The notes under the pieces were generated by a model. That model was not told the origin of the DNA. It made no database searches and saw nothing but the letters and a program-made list of their open reading frames with translations. A stretch of DNA of 64,000 nt, from contig JAWWOH010000112.1 of assembly GCA_033851845.1 (NCBI GenBank), forward strand, positions 62,001-126,000. The letters are read 5' to 3'. This stretch comes from RYN-124 sp033851845 (GTDB lineage: Bacteria; Actinomycetota; Actinomycetes; Mycobacteriales; SCTD01). A program made the translations under genes and the position numbers. This document shows positions 52,433 to 61,540 of this stretch, piece by piece (the stretch's first letter is position 1; every line of letters begins with the position of its first letter).

Positions 52433-54781
52433 ATGCGCACGTCGTTCACGCAGTCCCGAAGGATCCGTCTCAGCGTCGCACTTCTGCTTGCCGGCGGCCT
52501 CGGCGCGTGGTCGCTGACGTCCTCGGCCGGCGCCGCAACCGCGGCCCCGCTGCAGATCCTGTCTCTCTCCAACCGAGCAGATCTGCTCTCGGCCGGCGAC
52601 GCGCTGCTCGAGGTGAAGCTGCCGTCCGGCGTGCCGCCGTCAAGCGTCCGGGTGGACGTCGGGGGACGTGACGTGACGGGAGCGTTCGCCATGCGTCCCG
52701 ATGGCCGCTTCTACGGCTACGTCACGAAGCTCCCGCTCGGCACGTCGACGGTCACCGCCCGGTCAGGCAGCCGCGGCGCGCGACTGACCCTGACCGAGCA
52801 TCCGCGCGGCGGACCGGTGTTCGCCGGACCACAGGTACAGCCGTGGCTGTGCACGACCGATGCGGCCGGCCTCGGCAAGCCGCTCGACAAGCAGTGCAAC
52901 GGGCTCACCACGTTCACCTACCAGTACCGCGACGCCGTCACGGGGTCGTTCTCGGCGTACGACCCGAAGAACCCGCCTGCCTCTTCCCGCGTGGCCACGA
53001 CGACGACCGACCAGGGCAAGACCGTGCCCTACATCGTCCGGGTCGAGCGCGGCACCCTCGACCGCGGCATCTACGACATCGCCGTTCTCTACCAGCCAGG
53101 CAAGGCGACGAACGCGTGGACACCGCCGCCGGCCTGGGACCACAAGCTCGGCTTCACGTTCGGCGGCGGCTGCGCTCCGGGGCACTCGCAAGCGGCGGCG
53201 CAGAGCGCAATGGATGACCTGTTCCTCAAGCGCGGCTACATGAAGGCCGTGTCGTCGATCGACGTCAACGGAAGCTCCTGCAATGCGCAGACATCAGCCG
53301 AGTCGCTCATGATGATCAAGGAGCACATCGCGGAGACGTACGGCGCGATCCGCTTCACCGTCGGCGACGGCTGCTCCGGCGGCGCGGAGCAGCAGCACAT
53401 GATCGCGGACAAGTACCCCGGCCTGCTCGACGGGATCCGGCCCGAGTGCGACTTCCCGGACCTGTGGACGCCGGCGATCTGGGAGAAGTACGGCTGCGTG
53501 CTGTTCACGCACTACTTCGACGACACCTCGCCACAGCTGTGGGCGGTGGCCGCTCAGCGCGCAGAGGTGCTCGGCGGACCGCTGACCCCAGGTGACTGCG
53601 TCGAGCAGACGGCTTTCAACTCCGGCGGCATCGGCGGACCGCAGCAGGACTGGCAGCCGGACGGGTTCGGCTGCGCGTTGAGCAGCGGCGTCTACGATCC
53701 TGCGACCAAGCGCGGCGCGCGTTGCACGCTGCAGGACTACAACGTCAACGCACTCGGCCGTCGCGCGTCTGATGGCTTCGCCAACCGACCGGTCGACACG
53801 GTCGGCGTCCAGTGGGGGCTCTCCGCCCTGTACGCCGGGACGATCACGCCGGCGCAGTTCGCCGACCTCAACGCCAAGATCGGTGACCTCGACCTCGACT
53901 TCGACTACCAAGCCGCACGCGGGTCAGCCGACCTCCCAGGCATTGCCAACATGTACGGCGCGGACGAGCTCAGCTACGGACTCGGGTGGGCGCAGACGCC
54001 CGAGATCGACGCGCGCGCCGACGACAGCTACGACGAGCACTCCAACATCATGCGATTCATCGACCGAGCCAGGCTCGACACGCACCTCGGCAACCACAAC
54101 AGCCAGGTCTTCTGGACGGAGCCGAGCCTCGGCGCCTTCGGGACGCCGTCCTCCCAGACGCACGCGCTCTCGCTCGAGGTCATGGACCAGTGGCTGACGA
54201 AGATCGAGGCCGATCACCGTTCCGTGTCGCGCGAGGCCAAGGTCGCGCAGGACAAGCCACCGCTCGCAAAGGACGGCTGCTTCCAGAACGGCCAGGCCGT
54301 GCCTCAATCGGCCTGCGACGCGGCGCAAACCCCTGACGTGCTGCCCATCCAGGTCGCCGGGGCACCTCTTGCCGCCGACATTCTCAAGTGCCAGCTCGTG
54401 CCGCTCGATCGTGCCAGCTACACCGCAAAGGGCATCACCTTCACCGATGCCGACTTCGCGCTGCTGAAGGCGGCCTTCCCGCACGGTGTCTGCGACTGGA
54501 CGAAGAAGGGCGTCAACTTCCAGAAGCCGCGCGGGTTCTGGCTCAGCTACGCCACGACGTACGGCGGGACGCCCTTGCCGGCCGCACCCGTGTCCATCCC
54601 GTTCGGAACGGCTACCGCACCGGCGGCGCAGTCAGGGCAAGCCAGTGGCGGGTCGCTTCCGGCGACCGGGGTAGCACCGGGCCTGGGCGTCTTTGCAGTG
54701 GGACTGCTGGCTGCAGCGCTCGCCGCGCATCGGGGCTCACGCAAGCAGGTTTCCCAGGGCACGGGGCCGCCCGAAGCCTGA
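52433..54781 (+). CDS. Secreted DUF6351-like alpha/beta-hydrolase with LPxTG anchor
   Basis: A 782-residue protein. A signal peptide (about 1-34, ending AGAATA) is followed by a beta-rich domain, then a hydrolase domain resembling the DUF6351 family. The elbow GDGCSGGAEQQHMIA contains GxSxG (G-C-S-G-G) and is the probable catalytic serine. Multiple Cys residues (CTTD, CNGL, CAPGHS, CNAQ, CDFPD, CVLF, CTLQDYN) suggest disulfides outside the cell. The C-terminus has GGSLPATG (54656-54670), a hydrophobic helix and a basic tail, so it is wall-anchored. Substrate unknown; extracellular ester or polyester cleavage would fit the fold. ATG 52433 has GGGAGAG upstream. Confidence 0.82.
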   Translation: MRTSFTQSRRIRLSVALLLAGGLGAWSLTSSAGAATAAPLQILSLSNRADLLSAGDALLEVKLPSGVPPSSVRVDVGGRDVTGAFAMRPDGRFYGYVTKLPLGTSTVTARSGSRGARLTLTEHPRGGPVFAGPQVQPWLCTTDAAGLGKPLDKQCNGLTTFTYQYRDAVTGSFSAYDPKNPPASSRVATTTTDQGKTVPYIVRVERGTLDRGIYDIAVLYQPGKATNAWTPPPAWDHKLGFTFGGGCAPGHSQAAAQSAMDDLFLKRGYMKAVSSIDVNGSSCNAQTSAESLMMIKEHIAETYGAIRFTVGDGCSGGAEQQHMIADKYPGLLDGIRPECDFPDLWTPAIWEKYGCVLFTHYFDDTSPQLWAVAAQRAEVLGGPLTPGDCVEQTAFNSGGIGGPQQDWQPDGFGCALSSGVYDPATKRGARCTLQDYNVNALGRRASDGFANRPVDTVGVQWGLSALYAGTITPAQFADLNAKIGDLDLDFDYQAARGSADLPGIANMYGADELSYGLGWAQTPEIDARADDSYDEHSNIMRFIDRARLDTHLGNHNSQVFWTEPSLGAFGTPSSQTHALSLEVMDQWLTKIEADHRSVSREAKVAQDKPPLAKDGCFQNGQAVPQSACDAAQTPDVLPIQVAGAPLAADILKCQLVPLDRASYTAKGITFTDADFALLKAAFPHGVCDWTKKGVNFQKPRGFWLSYATTYGGTPLPAAPVSIPFGTATAPAAQSGQASGGSLPATGVAPGLGVFAVGLLAAALAAHRGSRKQVSQGTGPPEA

Positions 54782-54907
54782 CACCCGAGCGTCGGTGGTG
54801 CGCTCAAGGAGCTCGCACTCGATGGCGCCCAGCCTCGACGAGAAGAGACCACGCACTCGAGAAGCGCGCATCGCCATGTCGTTCCGAGAAACTCGCGGGC
54901 CGCTTTG

Positions 54908-54928
54908 GTGGGCCCGGTCTGGCCCCAC
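54908..54928. terminator. Hairpin between convergent genes
   Basis: GTGGGCCC (54908-54915) and GGCCCCAC (54921-54928) pair with one mismatch around a 5-nt loop, in the 165-bp gap between the DUF6351-like gene and the convergent binding-protein gene. No T-run. I see no gene in this gap. Confidence 0.4.
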
Positions 54929-54946
54929 AGCCGGCTCAGTGCGGGT

Positions 54947-56470
54947 TCAAAAGCTGGTGCGAGCCCCGGTGTACTTGAAGCAGCTGCAGGAGTCGATGTA
55001 GCCGAGGTCAGCCACGGTTGTGTTGCTGGCCCGGCGGTCGGGAGCCCAGCGTTCACCGAACGACACAGTCGGCGTCGGACGGCCAAGGACTCCGAAGCCG
55101 TGGACAAGAGCGGACAACGACGGAGCGCCACCTTTGGTGAGGGCTCCGGCGATCGACCAGACCTGTTCGCATTCGACGTGGCTGAGGGCGAGGACGGTGC
55201 GGGTGCCGACGTCCTCACCGGCGGCCCGCATCAGGTTCGTGCACTTGGTGGCCAGCGGCGAGACCGGTCCGGGGTCCTGTGCCTGGTCCACGTCAAAGGT
55301 GGGCCGCCAGCCCATGCCCAAGGCGCCATGTAGCTGGCTCGCTCCAACGTTCTGCGCGAGCAGAGCCGGGGGGACGAGGGAGTCCAACGCATACCGCGGG
55401 TGGTAGCCCTGGTTGTCTGCGGCCTTGAGGAACAACAGTGCGGCGCCGAACACATGCGTGACACCGTCCCTGCTGAACCGGAGCACGGCGGCCTGGCTCT
55501 GACTGGCGACGCTGTCGACAGTTGGGGCGTAGATGAACTCGTCGTTCGGGTCAACCGTGATTCCGTGCCTCTTGAAGGCCTGCTTGATGTAGACGTAGTA
55601 GTGCCGAAACACCGGGACGTCCTGGTAGATCAGGCCGACTTTGACCGGCGCCGGCCCGGCCGTTCCGGTGGCTGTGTTCCAGCCGGTGAAGTACTTCTCG
55701 ACGGCGAGGCGTTCGATGAAGGCCTTGGCGAGGACGTCAACAAGCATCCCGCCGCCATCGAAGACGAACTGCTGGTTGATCGTGGCCGGGTCCTCGAGCC
55801 CGGCTGCGGTGACGGAGGGGATTCCGTGCTTGGCCAGACACGGTGAAAGGTACACACCGGAGCTGAGCACTGCGAACACGTGCTTGTCCTGGACGAAGTA
55901 AGTGCACTCCTTGTTCTCTTCGTCGGAGGGGTTGTTCAACTCGTTCGCCGTGCTCTGGTCGTAACCGGCGAGCACGATCTTGCGACCGAGAACGCCGCCG
56001 TGCTTGTTGACGTCGTCGGCGATGGCCCGGTACTGCCGGCTGGTGTCGCCGGCGACGATGCCGCTGACGCCTAGCGACTTGCCGACCGAGGACTGGTCGG
56101 AGCTGTAGACGAAACCGATGGTGATCTGCGTCGCCGAGCTCGCGGAACCCCCAGCGGTGCTCCCCCGAGCTTGGGATCCGGAGCCGCCGGCCGCAGCGCT
56201 CGTCGAGTTTCCCGGTCCGGTCAAGCTGCCGCCGCCAGATGCGACAGCGCCAGAACCGGCATCCGGCAGCCGGCCCTGGCCGGAGCCGACATCAGTCGCC
56301 GCGCCCGCGCCCTGTCCGAGCGGGCCCGGCGTCGCGCCACCGCCGCCGTTGCTGCCAGCCCCGCCACCCCCGGGCTGGAGCGCGCCACGACTCTGCACCG
56401 TTGAGCCACATCCGGCGATCAGCCCGACCGTCACGGCGGCGACGAGGAGCGGGCGGCGTGGTTGGCGCAT
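54947..56470 (-). CDS. ABC-type solute-binding lipoprotein, paralogue 4 (orphan)
   Basis: A 507-residue lipoprotein, distant paralogue of the three at 1-4 kb. The signal peptide ends in a lipobox (LIAGC); an approximately 100-residue Gly/Ser/Ala-rich linker follows, then ATQITIGFVYSSDQ and the two-lobed binding domain. GMGWRPTFDVD and the C-terminal CSCFKYT are conserved with the others. ATG 56470 is the start that gives a signal peptide; an upstream in-frame extension does not. The gene is divergent from a TetR gene across 96 bp that holds a likely operator. No permease or ATPase is adjacent, so it either borrows a transporter or acts as a surface receptor. Confidence 0.88.
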   Translation of the reverse strand: MRQPRRPLLVAAVTVGLIAGCGSTVQSRGALQPGGGGAGSNGGGGATPGPLGQGAGAATDVGSGQGRLPDAGSGAVASGGGSLTGPGNSTSAAAGGSGSQARGSTAGGSASSATQITIGFVYSSDQSSVGKSLGVSGIVAGDTSRQYRAIADDVNKHGGVLGRKIVLAGYDQSTANELNNPSDEENKECTYFVQDKHVFAVLSSGVYLSPCLAKHGIPSVTAAGLEDPATINQQFVFDGGGMLVDVLAKAFIERLAVEKYFTGWNTATGTAGPAPVKVGLIYQDVPVFRHYYVYIKQAFKRHGITVDPNDEFIYAPTVDSVASQSQAAVLRFSRDGVTHVFGAALLFLKAADNQGYHPRYALDSLVPPALLAQNVGASQLHGALGMGWRPTFDVDQAQDPGPVSPLATKCTNLMRAAGEDVGTRTVLALSHVECEQVWSIAGALTKGGAPSLSALVHGFGVLGRPTPTVSFGERWAPDRRASNTTVADLGYIDSCSCFKYTGARTSF

Positions 56471-56498
56471 GAGGCTCCCAGCAAGTTTTGACGCATCG

Positions 56499-56517
56499 TC
56501 TTTAACAGCAGTAAAGA
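56499..56517. promoter_or_regulatory. Inverted repeat, candidate TetR operator
   Basis: TCTTTA (56499-56504) and TAAAGA (56512-56517) are perfect 6-bp inverted repeats with a 7-nt spacer, in an AT-rich patch of an otherwise GC-rich region between paralogue 4 and the TetR gene. It overlaps the -35 box of the TetR promoter. Confidence 0.55.
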
Positions 56518-56531
56518 GAGTGCCATACTCT
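56502..56531 (+). promoter_or_regulatory. Sigma-70-type promoter of the TetR gene
   Basis: TTAACA (56502-56507) and TACTCT (56526-56531) are separated by 18 nt, an acceptable -35/-10 pair, 36 nt before ATG 56567. Confidence 0.45.
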
Positions 56532-56566
56532 GCGCGAACGTCGCCGCGGTCAAGGGGAGGTGAGGC

Positions 56567-57256
56567 ATGCCTGCACGTCGAGAGCTCGGACGCGAGACCG
56601 TCATCGACGAGGCGGTGCAGATGCTCACCGCCGACGGGCTGGCCGAGTTCAGTCTCAAGCGGCTGGCCGAGCGGCTGGGGGTGGCGGCGCCCGCGGTCAG
56701 CTGGCATGTCGGCTCGCGTGACGCCCTGCTGCTGGAAGTGACGGACGGGGTGCTGGCTCAGGTCAACGTCCCGCCACCCGGGGCCGAGGACTGGCTGCGA
56801 GCGTTCGCATGCAGCTTCCGGTCGCTCCTGGTCGCCCAGCGTGAGCTCGCACCAGTTGTGCTCGACCTGCTCCCCCGCGCCCCGGGAACACTGCGGCTCC
56901 TCGCCGCTGTGCTCGACGAGCTCGCCCGCGCGGGATTCCGCGACTACGAGATGCTCGACCGCTACAACGCCTACATCGGCTACGTCGTCGGCGTCACCAA
57001 CCTCGAAGTCGGCCAACGTTCACTGACCCTGCGACGCGGGGCAGGACTCCAGCCCGTCCTTGACGTGATCGCAGCCCATCCCTCGCCGTACGTGCAGCAG
57101 ATGTTCGGCGGGCTGCTGCCGCCACCCCCACTCGACCCTGACTACGAGTCGCACGCCGAGAGCAGTTTCGTCAGAGGGCTCGACGCGCTGCTACGCGGGT
57201 ATGGGCTCACCACCACGGGGTCGACCCCCACACCAGCCGCACCCCGGCGCCGATGA
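56567..57256 (+). CDS. TetR-family transcriptional regulator
   Basis: A 229-residue regulator with an N-terminal helix-turn-helix (ETVIDEAVQMLTADGLAEFSLKRLAERLGVAAPAVSWHVGSRDALLLEV) and a TetR_C-like ligand domain. The C-terminal 15 residues are Thr/Pro/Arg-rich. ATG 56567 follows GGGAGG at 6 nt. Its promoter overlaps the inverted repeat at 56499-56517, which fits autorepression and joint control of the divergent binding-protein gene. The ligand may be the solute bound by that lipoprotein, which would make a small sensing unit; this is inference. Confidence 0.88.
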   Translation: MPARRELGRETVIDEAVQMLTADGLAEFSLKRLAERLGVAAPAVSWHVGSRDALLLEVTDGVLAQVNVPPPGAEDWLRAFACSFRSLLVAQRELAPVVLDLLPRAPGTLRLLAAVLDELARAGFRDYEMLDRYNAYIGYVVGVTNLEVGQRSLTLRRGAGLQPVLDVIAAHPSPYVQQMFGGLLPPPPLDPDYESHAESSFVRGLDALLRGYGLTTTGSTPTPAAPRRR

Positions 57257-57296
57257 AGACCAGGCGACCTCGCCACCGTCTGCGTTCAGCGCGCAC

Positions 57297-57929
57297 TCAC
57301 CCAACTGCTGGTGCCGGATCGTCGTAGTGCATGTACAGCAGAACGCTCACCACGATCGCCCATGGGGCTGTCGCGGTGAAAACCAGAAACACCAAGGGGC
57401 CGGCAACAGCCAGGACACCGAGTGCGACGCTCACCCAACCGAGCCAGGTCGGGAGTAGTCGGGTCCGCAACATGGCGATGCCGTAGAACAACATCAAGGT
57501 CGCCAAGCCGGCTCCGAAGAAGCCGGTGGCGAGGTTGTCCTTACCAAGGACGTTCAGTGCCTGCGCCGCAGCCGGCGTGAGCTGATCCGGGACGGCCGCC
57601 AGAGACCACTGAAGTCCGGCGTTCACGCAACCGGCAGCACCAAAAAGCACCGCCCCGGCGAAAGCGATCACCACCAGGTCGTCGGCCGAAGCGGAGCGCC
57701 GCAGATACGCCCGCAAGCTACCGAAGAAGTACAGCCCGACAACCACGGCGGCCCCGGTCAGAGATGCGCTCCACTGCTGGCCGGTCTTGTGAGCCTGATA
57801 GAACGCGATCACCTTGGCCGGGCTCTCGGTGTTCTCCGGGAATCCCCCGCCGACGACGTTCGAAGCGATCACCAGGAGCACGAAGAGCACTCCGCTGAGC
57901 GAGCCGAGCCGAGCCCATTTGTTCGTCAT
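57297..57929 (-). CDS. Integral membrane protein of unknown function
   Basis: A 210-residue protein with six predicted membrane helices (LSGVLFVLLVIASNVVGG; SLTGAAVVVGLYFFGSL; LVVIAFAGAVLFGAAGCV; NLATGFFGAGLATLMLFYGIAML; WLGWVSVALGVLAVAGPLVFLVF; IVVSVLLYMHY). It resembles small actinobacterial membrane proteins of the DUF4386-like kind, but I cannot name a family with certainty. ATG 57929 has GGGAGG 6 nt upstream. It is the last gene before the TetR gene, with which it converges across 40 nt. The PucR gene lies upstream on the same strand, 116 nt away. Confidence 0.75.
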   Translation of the reverse strand: MTNKWARLGSLSGVLFVLLVIASNVVGGGFPENTESPAKVIAFYQAHKTGQQWSASLTGAAVVVGLYFFGSLRAYLRRSASADDLVVIAFAGAVLFGAAGCVNAGLQWSLAAVPDQLTPAAAQALNVLGKDNLATGFFGAGLATLMLFYGIAMLRTRLLPTWLGWVSVALGVLAVAGPLVFLVFTATAPWAIVVSVLLYMHYDDPAPAVG

Positions 57930-58045
57930 CGATGCCCTCCCGCCACCCGGCTGATCCGAGCACCGCCGAGCACGCTGCACCATGGGGCGGCTCGTGTACA
58001 GGGGTTCGCCGCTCACGCCCCTGGCGCTGGCATGCGCGTTCTCGG

Positions 58046-59230
58046 TCACGCTGGGGCTTGGGGAGTCGTGTCCACCACGGCTAGTGCCACCGTCAGCTGC
58101 AGGACGGTGTCGGGGTCGGCGAGTCGCTCGCCGTACAGCTCGCGGAGCTGCGTCATCCGGTAGCGCACTGTCTGCGCATGAACATGGAGGTCGGCGGCGA
58201 CGTCCTCGCGGCGGCCTTGGTGGAGCAGCCAGGACCGCAGCGTCTCCGCCAGGCGATCGGCGGTGCCGGGCCGTAGGTCGGCAAGAGGCGCCAGGGCGGC
58301 CGCGCGAAGGTCCGCGAGCGCTTCGCCGTCAGCGGTCAGCACGAGCCGGCTCAGGTGGGCCTCAGAGTCGATCGGCTCGTCGGCCGTCATCCGCTCGAGC
58401 AGCCGGACGGCGCGGTTGTACGACGACGCGACCGCGGTCCACGGCCTGGTCGGGCCGACGACTGCGGCGCGTCCGCGCAGCCTTCGCAGCAGCACAGTGC
58501 GTGCCTCCGCGACGAGCAGCACATCAGTGTCTGCAAGCGAGAGCAGGTCACCAGGCACCACGAGGGTTTTCGGCCCGAGCAGCGACACGGTGTCGTGCGT
58601 GCGCGCTGACGGCAACAGCACCGCCGTCAGCGTTGGTGGGGACTCCCAGTCGGCTCGCTCGGCCATGACCTCGACGGCAGCGACCGCAGTTCCGGTCAGC
58701 AGTGCGTAGGCGAGGCGCTCGCGGTACTGCTGCCGGACCCGCCCCGAGGTGGCCAGCTCGTCGGCATGGCCCGCGACGCTGGCCGCAGACAGCTCGTCGA
58801 TGTAGGCGAACACAAGCTCCGCGAACTGCGCGACCGTCGCAGCCGGCAGCGCGCGCTGCACCGCTGTCGTCGACATCTCGCGCCACGCCACCCGAGCCCC
58901 GACCCGGTACGCCGCGAGAAGCGCGTCGACCGTGCGGCCACCGCGCGCCTCTCCTCGGCCAAGCGCATAGGCACCCTCGCGGGCCGGACCGAGCGGCGCG
59001 CTGTCGCCGGGTTGGCTGGCGAGCCGCAGGAAACCGGCCAGCGCCATCTGCACCGCGCCCTGGATCGTCGCGCCCATCTCGCCGGCGAAGGCGTCGGCGT
59101 ACTCGGGAACCTCGGCCGTCACCGCACCGACCGTGAGCTCGGCCACCGAGGGCAGCTGCGCGCGCAGGGCCTCGACGATGCTGCGCTCCAGCGAGAAGGA
59201 GGTCATCTTGTTCGCTGAGAACAACAACAT
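58046..59230 (-). CDS. PucR-type helix-turn-helix regulator
   Basis: A 394-residue regulator of the CdaR/PucR group. An N-terminal RsbT-co-antagonist-like helical domain (about 1-150: AAYRVGARVAWREMS) is followed by a GGDEF-like degenerate middle domain and a C-terminal PucR HTH_30 (LRSWLLHQGRREDVAADLHVHAQTVRYRMTQLRELYG). ATG 59230 is preceded by GGGGAG at about 12 nt; ATG 59206 is an alternative. It is divergent, across 59 bp, from the oxidoreductase-desaturase operon and is the likely regulator of it. The signal is unknown. Confidence 0.85.
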   Translation of the reverse strand: MLLFSANKMTSFSLERSIVEALRAQLPSVAELTVGAVTAEVPEYADAFAGEMGATIQGAVQMALAGFLRLASQPGDSAPLGPAREGAYALGRGEARGGRTVDALLAAYRVGARVAWREMSTTAVQRALPAATVAQFAELVFAYIDELSAASVAGHADELATSGRVRQQYRERLAYALLTGTAVAAVEVMAERADWESPPTLTAVLLPSARTHDTVSLLGPKTLVVPGDLLSLADTDVLLVAEARTVLLRRLRGRAAVVGPTRPWTAVASSYNRAVRLLERMTADEPIDSEAHLSRLVLTADGEALADLRAAALAPLADLRPGTADRLAETLRSWLLHQGRREDVAADLHVHAQTVRYRMTQLRELYGERLADPDTVLQLTVALAVVDTTPQAPA

Positions 59231-59289
59231 GCGGCGGATCCACTCCCCATGGCCAGGACTGTAGCCCTGAGGACAGTCAGACTCGACCC

Positions 59290-60342
59290 ATGACCACAGC
59301 TGCCCCCGTGCGTCGGATTCGCTCCCGAGTGGCCCAGCTCGCCGAGCTGGTCGCCACCCCCCTCGTCCCGGGCGACTACGTCGACCTGCTCGACCCGCTG
59401 CGCAACAGCACCGATCTGCGGGCACGCATCGTCTCGATCACCGCGGAGACCGCAGACGCCGCGACGATCGAGCTGCGGCCCGGCCGGGGCTGGCGTGCCC
59501 ACGTGCCGGGGCAGTACGTCCGTATCGGGGTCGACGTCGACGGCGTCCGCCAGTGGCGTGCTTATTCGGTGACCTCGTCGACCGTCTCGACCTTCACCAT
59601 CACGGTCAAGGCCATTCCGGACGGGGTCGTCAGCAACCATCTCGTACGACGGGCAAGGCGCGGCACCGTCGTGCAGCTCGACCAGGCGACCGGTGACTTC
59701 GTCCTCCCAGCGAAGCGTCCGGGCAAGGCGCTGTTCGTCACCGCCGGGAGCGGCATCACCCCGGTGATGGGCATGCTGCGCAGCACGCAGCTCGACGACG
59801 TCGTCCTCGTCCACTCGGCTCCGCGGGCGGACGACGTCATCTTCGCGACGGAGCTGCGCGCTCTCGCCGCTACCGGTCGCATCCGACTGGTGGAGAAGCA
59901 CACCGACACCGACGGGATGCTCACCACCGATGAGCTGGCCGCACTCGTCCCCGACCTCGCCGAGCGCGAGGCGTGGGTCTGCGGCCCAACCGGAATGCTC
60001 GACGCCCTCGAGGCGTGGTGGCCCAACGACCGATTGCACACCGAGCGCTTCCGACCGTCGGTGCTCGTCACCGGTGAGGGCGGCAGCGTGACCTTTGCTC
60101 GATCCGGTACGACTGTCGATGCCGACGGCACCACTCCCCTGCTGGACGCCGGCGAGGCGGCCGGCGTGCTGATGCCGTCCGGCTGCCGGATGGGCATCTG
60201 CTTCGGCTGCGTCCTGCCACTGCGCGAAGGCGCGGTGCGGGACCTGCGGACCGGCGACATCACGACAGCAGCCGTCGGCGACGGCGTGCTGATCCAGACC
60301 TGCATCTCGGCTGCGGCCGGCAATTGCGACCTCGACGTCTGA
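59290..60342 (+). CDS. Ferredoxin-NADP+ reductase-like oxidoreductase with [2Fe-2S] domain (DesA3 electron donor type)
   Basis: A 350-residue electron-transfer protein. The FAD-binding motif is RAYSVTSS, the NAD(P) domain has GSGITPVMGML and VCGPTGML, and the C-terminal ferredoxin domain has the cluster ligands CRMGICFGC and a distal Cys (QTC). This is the domain order of M. tuberculosis Rv3230c, which supplies electrons to the stearoyl-CoA desaturase DesA3. The desaturase gene follows 22 nt downstream. The start is ATG 59290. Confidence 0.92.
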   Translation: MTTAAPVRRIRSRVAQLAELVATPLVPGDYVDLLDPLRNSTDLRARIVSITAETADAATIELRPGRGWRAHVPGQYVRIGVDVDGVRQWRAYSVTSSTVSTFTITVKAIPDGVVSNHLVRRARRGTVVQLDQATGDFVLPAKRPGKALFVTAGSGITPVMGMLRSTQLDDVVLVHSAPRADDVIFATELRALAATGRIRLVEKHTDTDGMLTTDELAALVPDLAEREAWVCGPTGMLDALEAWWPNDRLHTERFRPSVLVTGEGGSVTFARSGTTVDADGTTPLLDAGEAAGVLMPSGCRMGICFGCVLPLREGAVRDLRTGDITTAAVGDGVLIQTCISAAAGNCDLDV

Positions 60343-60364
60343 TCGTCGGAAACGGAGACCTGAC

Positions 60365-61513
60365 ATGACCGCGATCCAGAAGAAGCCCGACAACGCCATC
60401 GCCCACCTGACCGCCGCGGACATCGAGGAGCTCGGTCGCTCTCTCGACGCGATCCGCGAGCAGGTCGTCGGCTCGCGCGGCGCCGACGATGCGGCGTACA
60501 TCCGCCGGGTCATCGACGTTCAGCGCAAGCTCGAGCTCGGCAGTCGCGCCGTACTGCTCTTCTCCCTGTTCCCACCCGCCTGGCTCGCCGGCACGGCCGG
60601 GCTGTCGGTCGCGAAGATCCTGGAGAACATGGAGATCGGGCACAACGTCCTGCACGGCCAGTGGGACTGGATGCGCGACCCGAAGATCCACTCGACGACG
60701 TGGGAGTGGGACAACGCGACGCCGTCGGACATGTGGAAGCACTCGCACAACGAGCTGCACCATGCGTACACGAACGTCCTCGGCAAGGACAACGACCTCG
60801 GCTACGGGATCATGCGCGTCGACGAGGACCAGCGCTGGTCGCCGGCGTACCTCGGTCAGCCGCTCTACAACTTCCTCAACGCCTGCTTCTTCCAGTACGG
60901 CATCGCAGCGTACGACCTCGAGATCGGCAAGTACCTCAAGGGACGCAAGGAAAAGGAAGAGTTCAGGACCGGCGTGAAGAAGGTCCTGCAGAAGATCAAG
61001 AAGCACGCGGTGCGCGACTACCTGGTGCACCCGCTGCTGTCAGGGCCGTCCGCGCTCACCACCCTCGGCGCCAACGCCACCGCCAACCTCGTACGCAACC
61101 TATGGACGCACTCGGTCATCATGTGCGGCCACTTCCCCGAGGGTGTCGAGACCTTCGAGAAGACCAGCATCGACGGCGAGACCCGCGGTGAGTGGTACCT
61201 ACGGCAGATGCTCGGCGCCGCCAACATCGATGGCGGCGCAGCCCTGCACCTGATGACCGGCAACCTGAGCTTCCAGATCGAGCACCACCTGTTCCCCGAC
61301 CTGCCGAGCAACCGGTACGCCGAGATCGCGCCGCAGGTCCAGGCGCTGTTCGAGAAGCACGGCCTGAGCTACGTCACCGGCTCGTTCCCGAAGCAGCTCG
61401 CCTCCGCCTGGCACAAGGTCTTTCGGCTCGCGCTCCCGAACGACTTCCGCAGTCAGGCGACCAAGGCGGTCATCGCCGGGGCCGCGCCAGAACGTGTCGT
61501 GGCTGCGGCGTAA
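60365..61513 (+). CDS. Membrane fatty-acid (acyl-CoA) desaturase, DesA3-like
   Basis: A 382-residue di-iron membrane desaturase. The three His boxes are H93-NVL-H97, H128-NEL-HH133 and a third QIEHH (in SFQIEHHLFP). Hydrophobic segments around residues 60-90 and 235-250 are short, as in this family. It probably makes oleoyl-type acyl chains for membrane phospholipids using electrons from the preceding reductase. ATG 60365 has GGAGA 7 nt upstream. The Lys/Glu-rich loop at 190-220 is typical of actinobacterial members. Confidence 0.93.
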   Translation: MTAIQKKPDNAIAHLTAADIEELGRSLDAIREQVVGSRGADDAAYIRRVIDVQRKLELGSRAVLLFSLFPPAWLAGTAGLSVAKILENMEIGHNVLHGQWDWMRDPKIHSTTWEWDNATPSDMWKHSHNELHHAYTNVLGKDNDLGYGIMRVDEDQRWSPAYLGQPLYNFLNACFFQYGIAAYDLEIGKYLKGRKEKEEFRTGVKKVLQKIKKHAVRDYLVHPLLSGPSALTTLGANATANLVRNLWTHSVIMCGHFPEGVETFEKTSIDGETRGEWYLRQMLGAANIDGGAALHLMTGNLSFQIEHHLFPDLPSNRYAEIAPQVQALFEKHGLSYVTGSFPKQLASAWHKVFRLALPNDFRSQATKAVIAGAAPERVVAAA

Positions 61514-61540
61514 CAGCTGCTCCCGCAATCGTGTGGCTCC

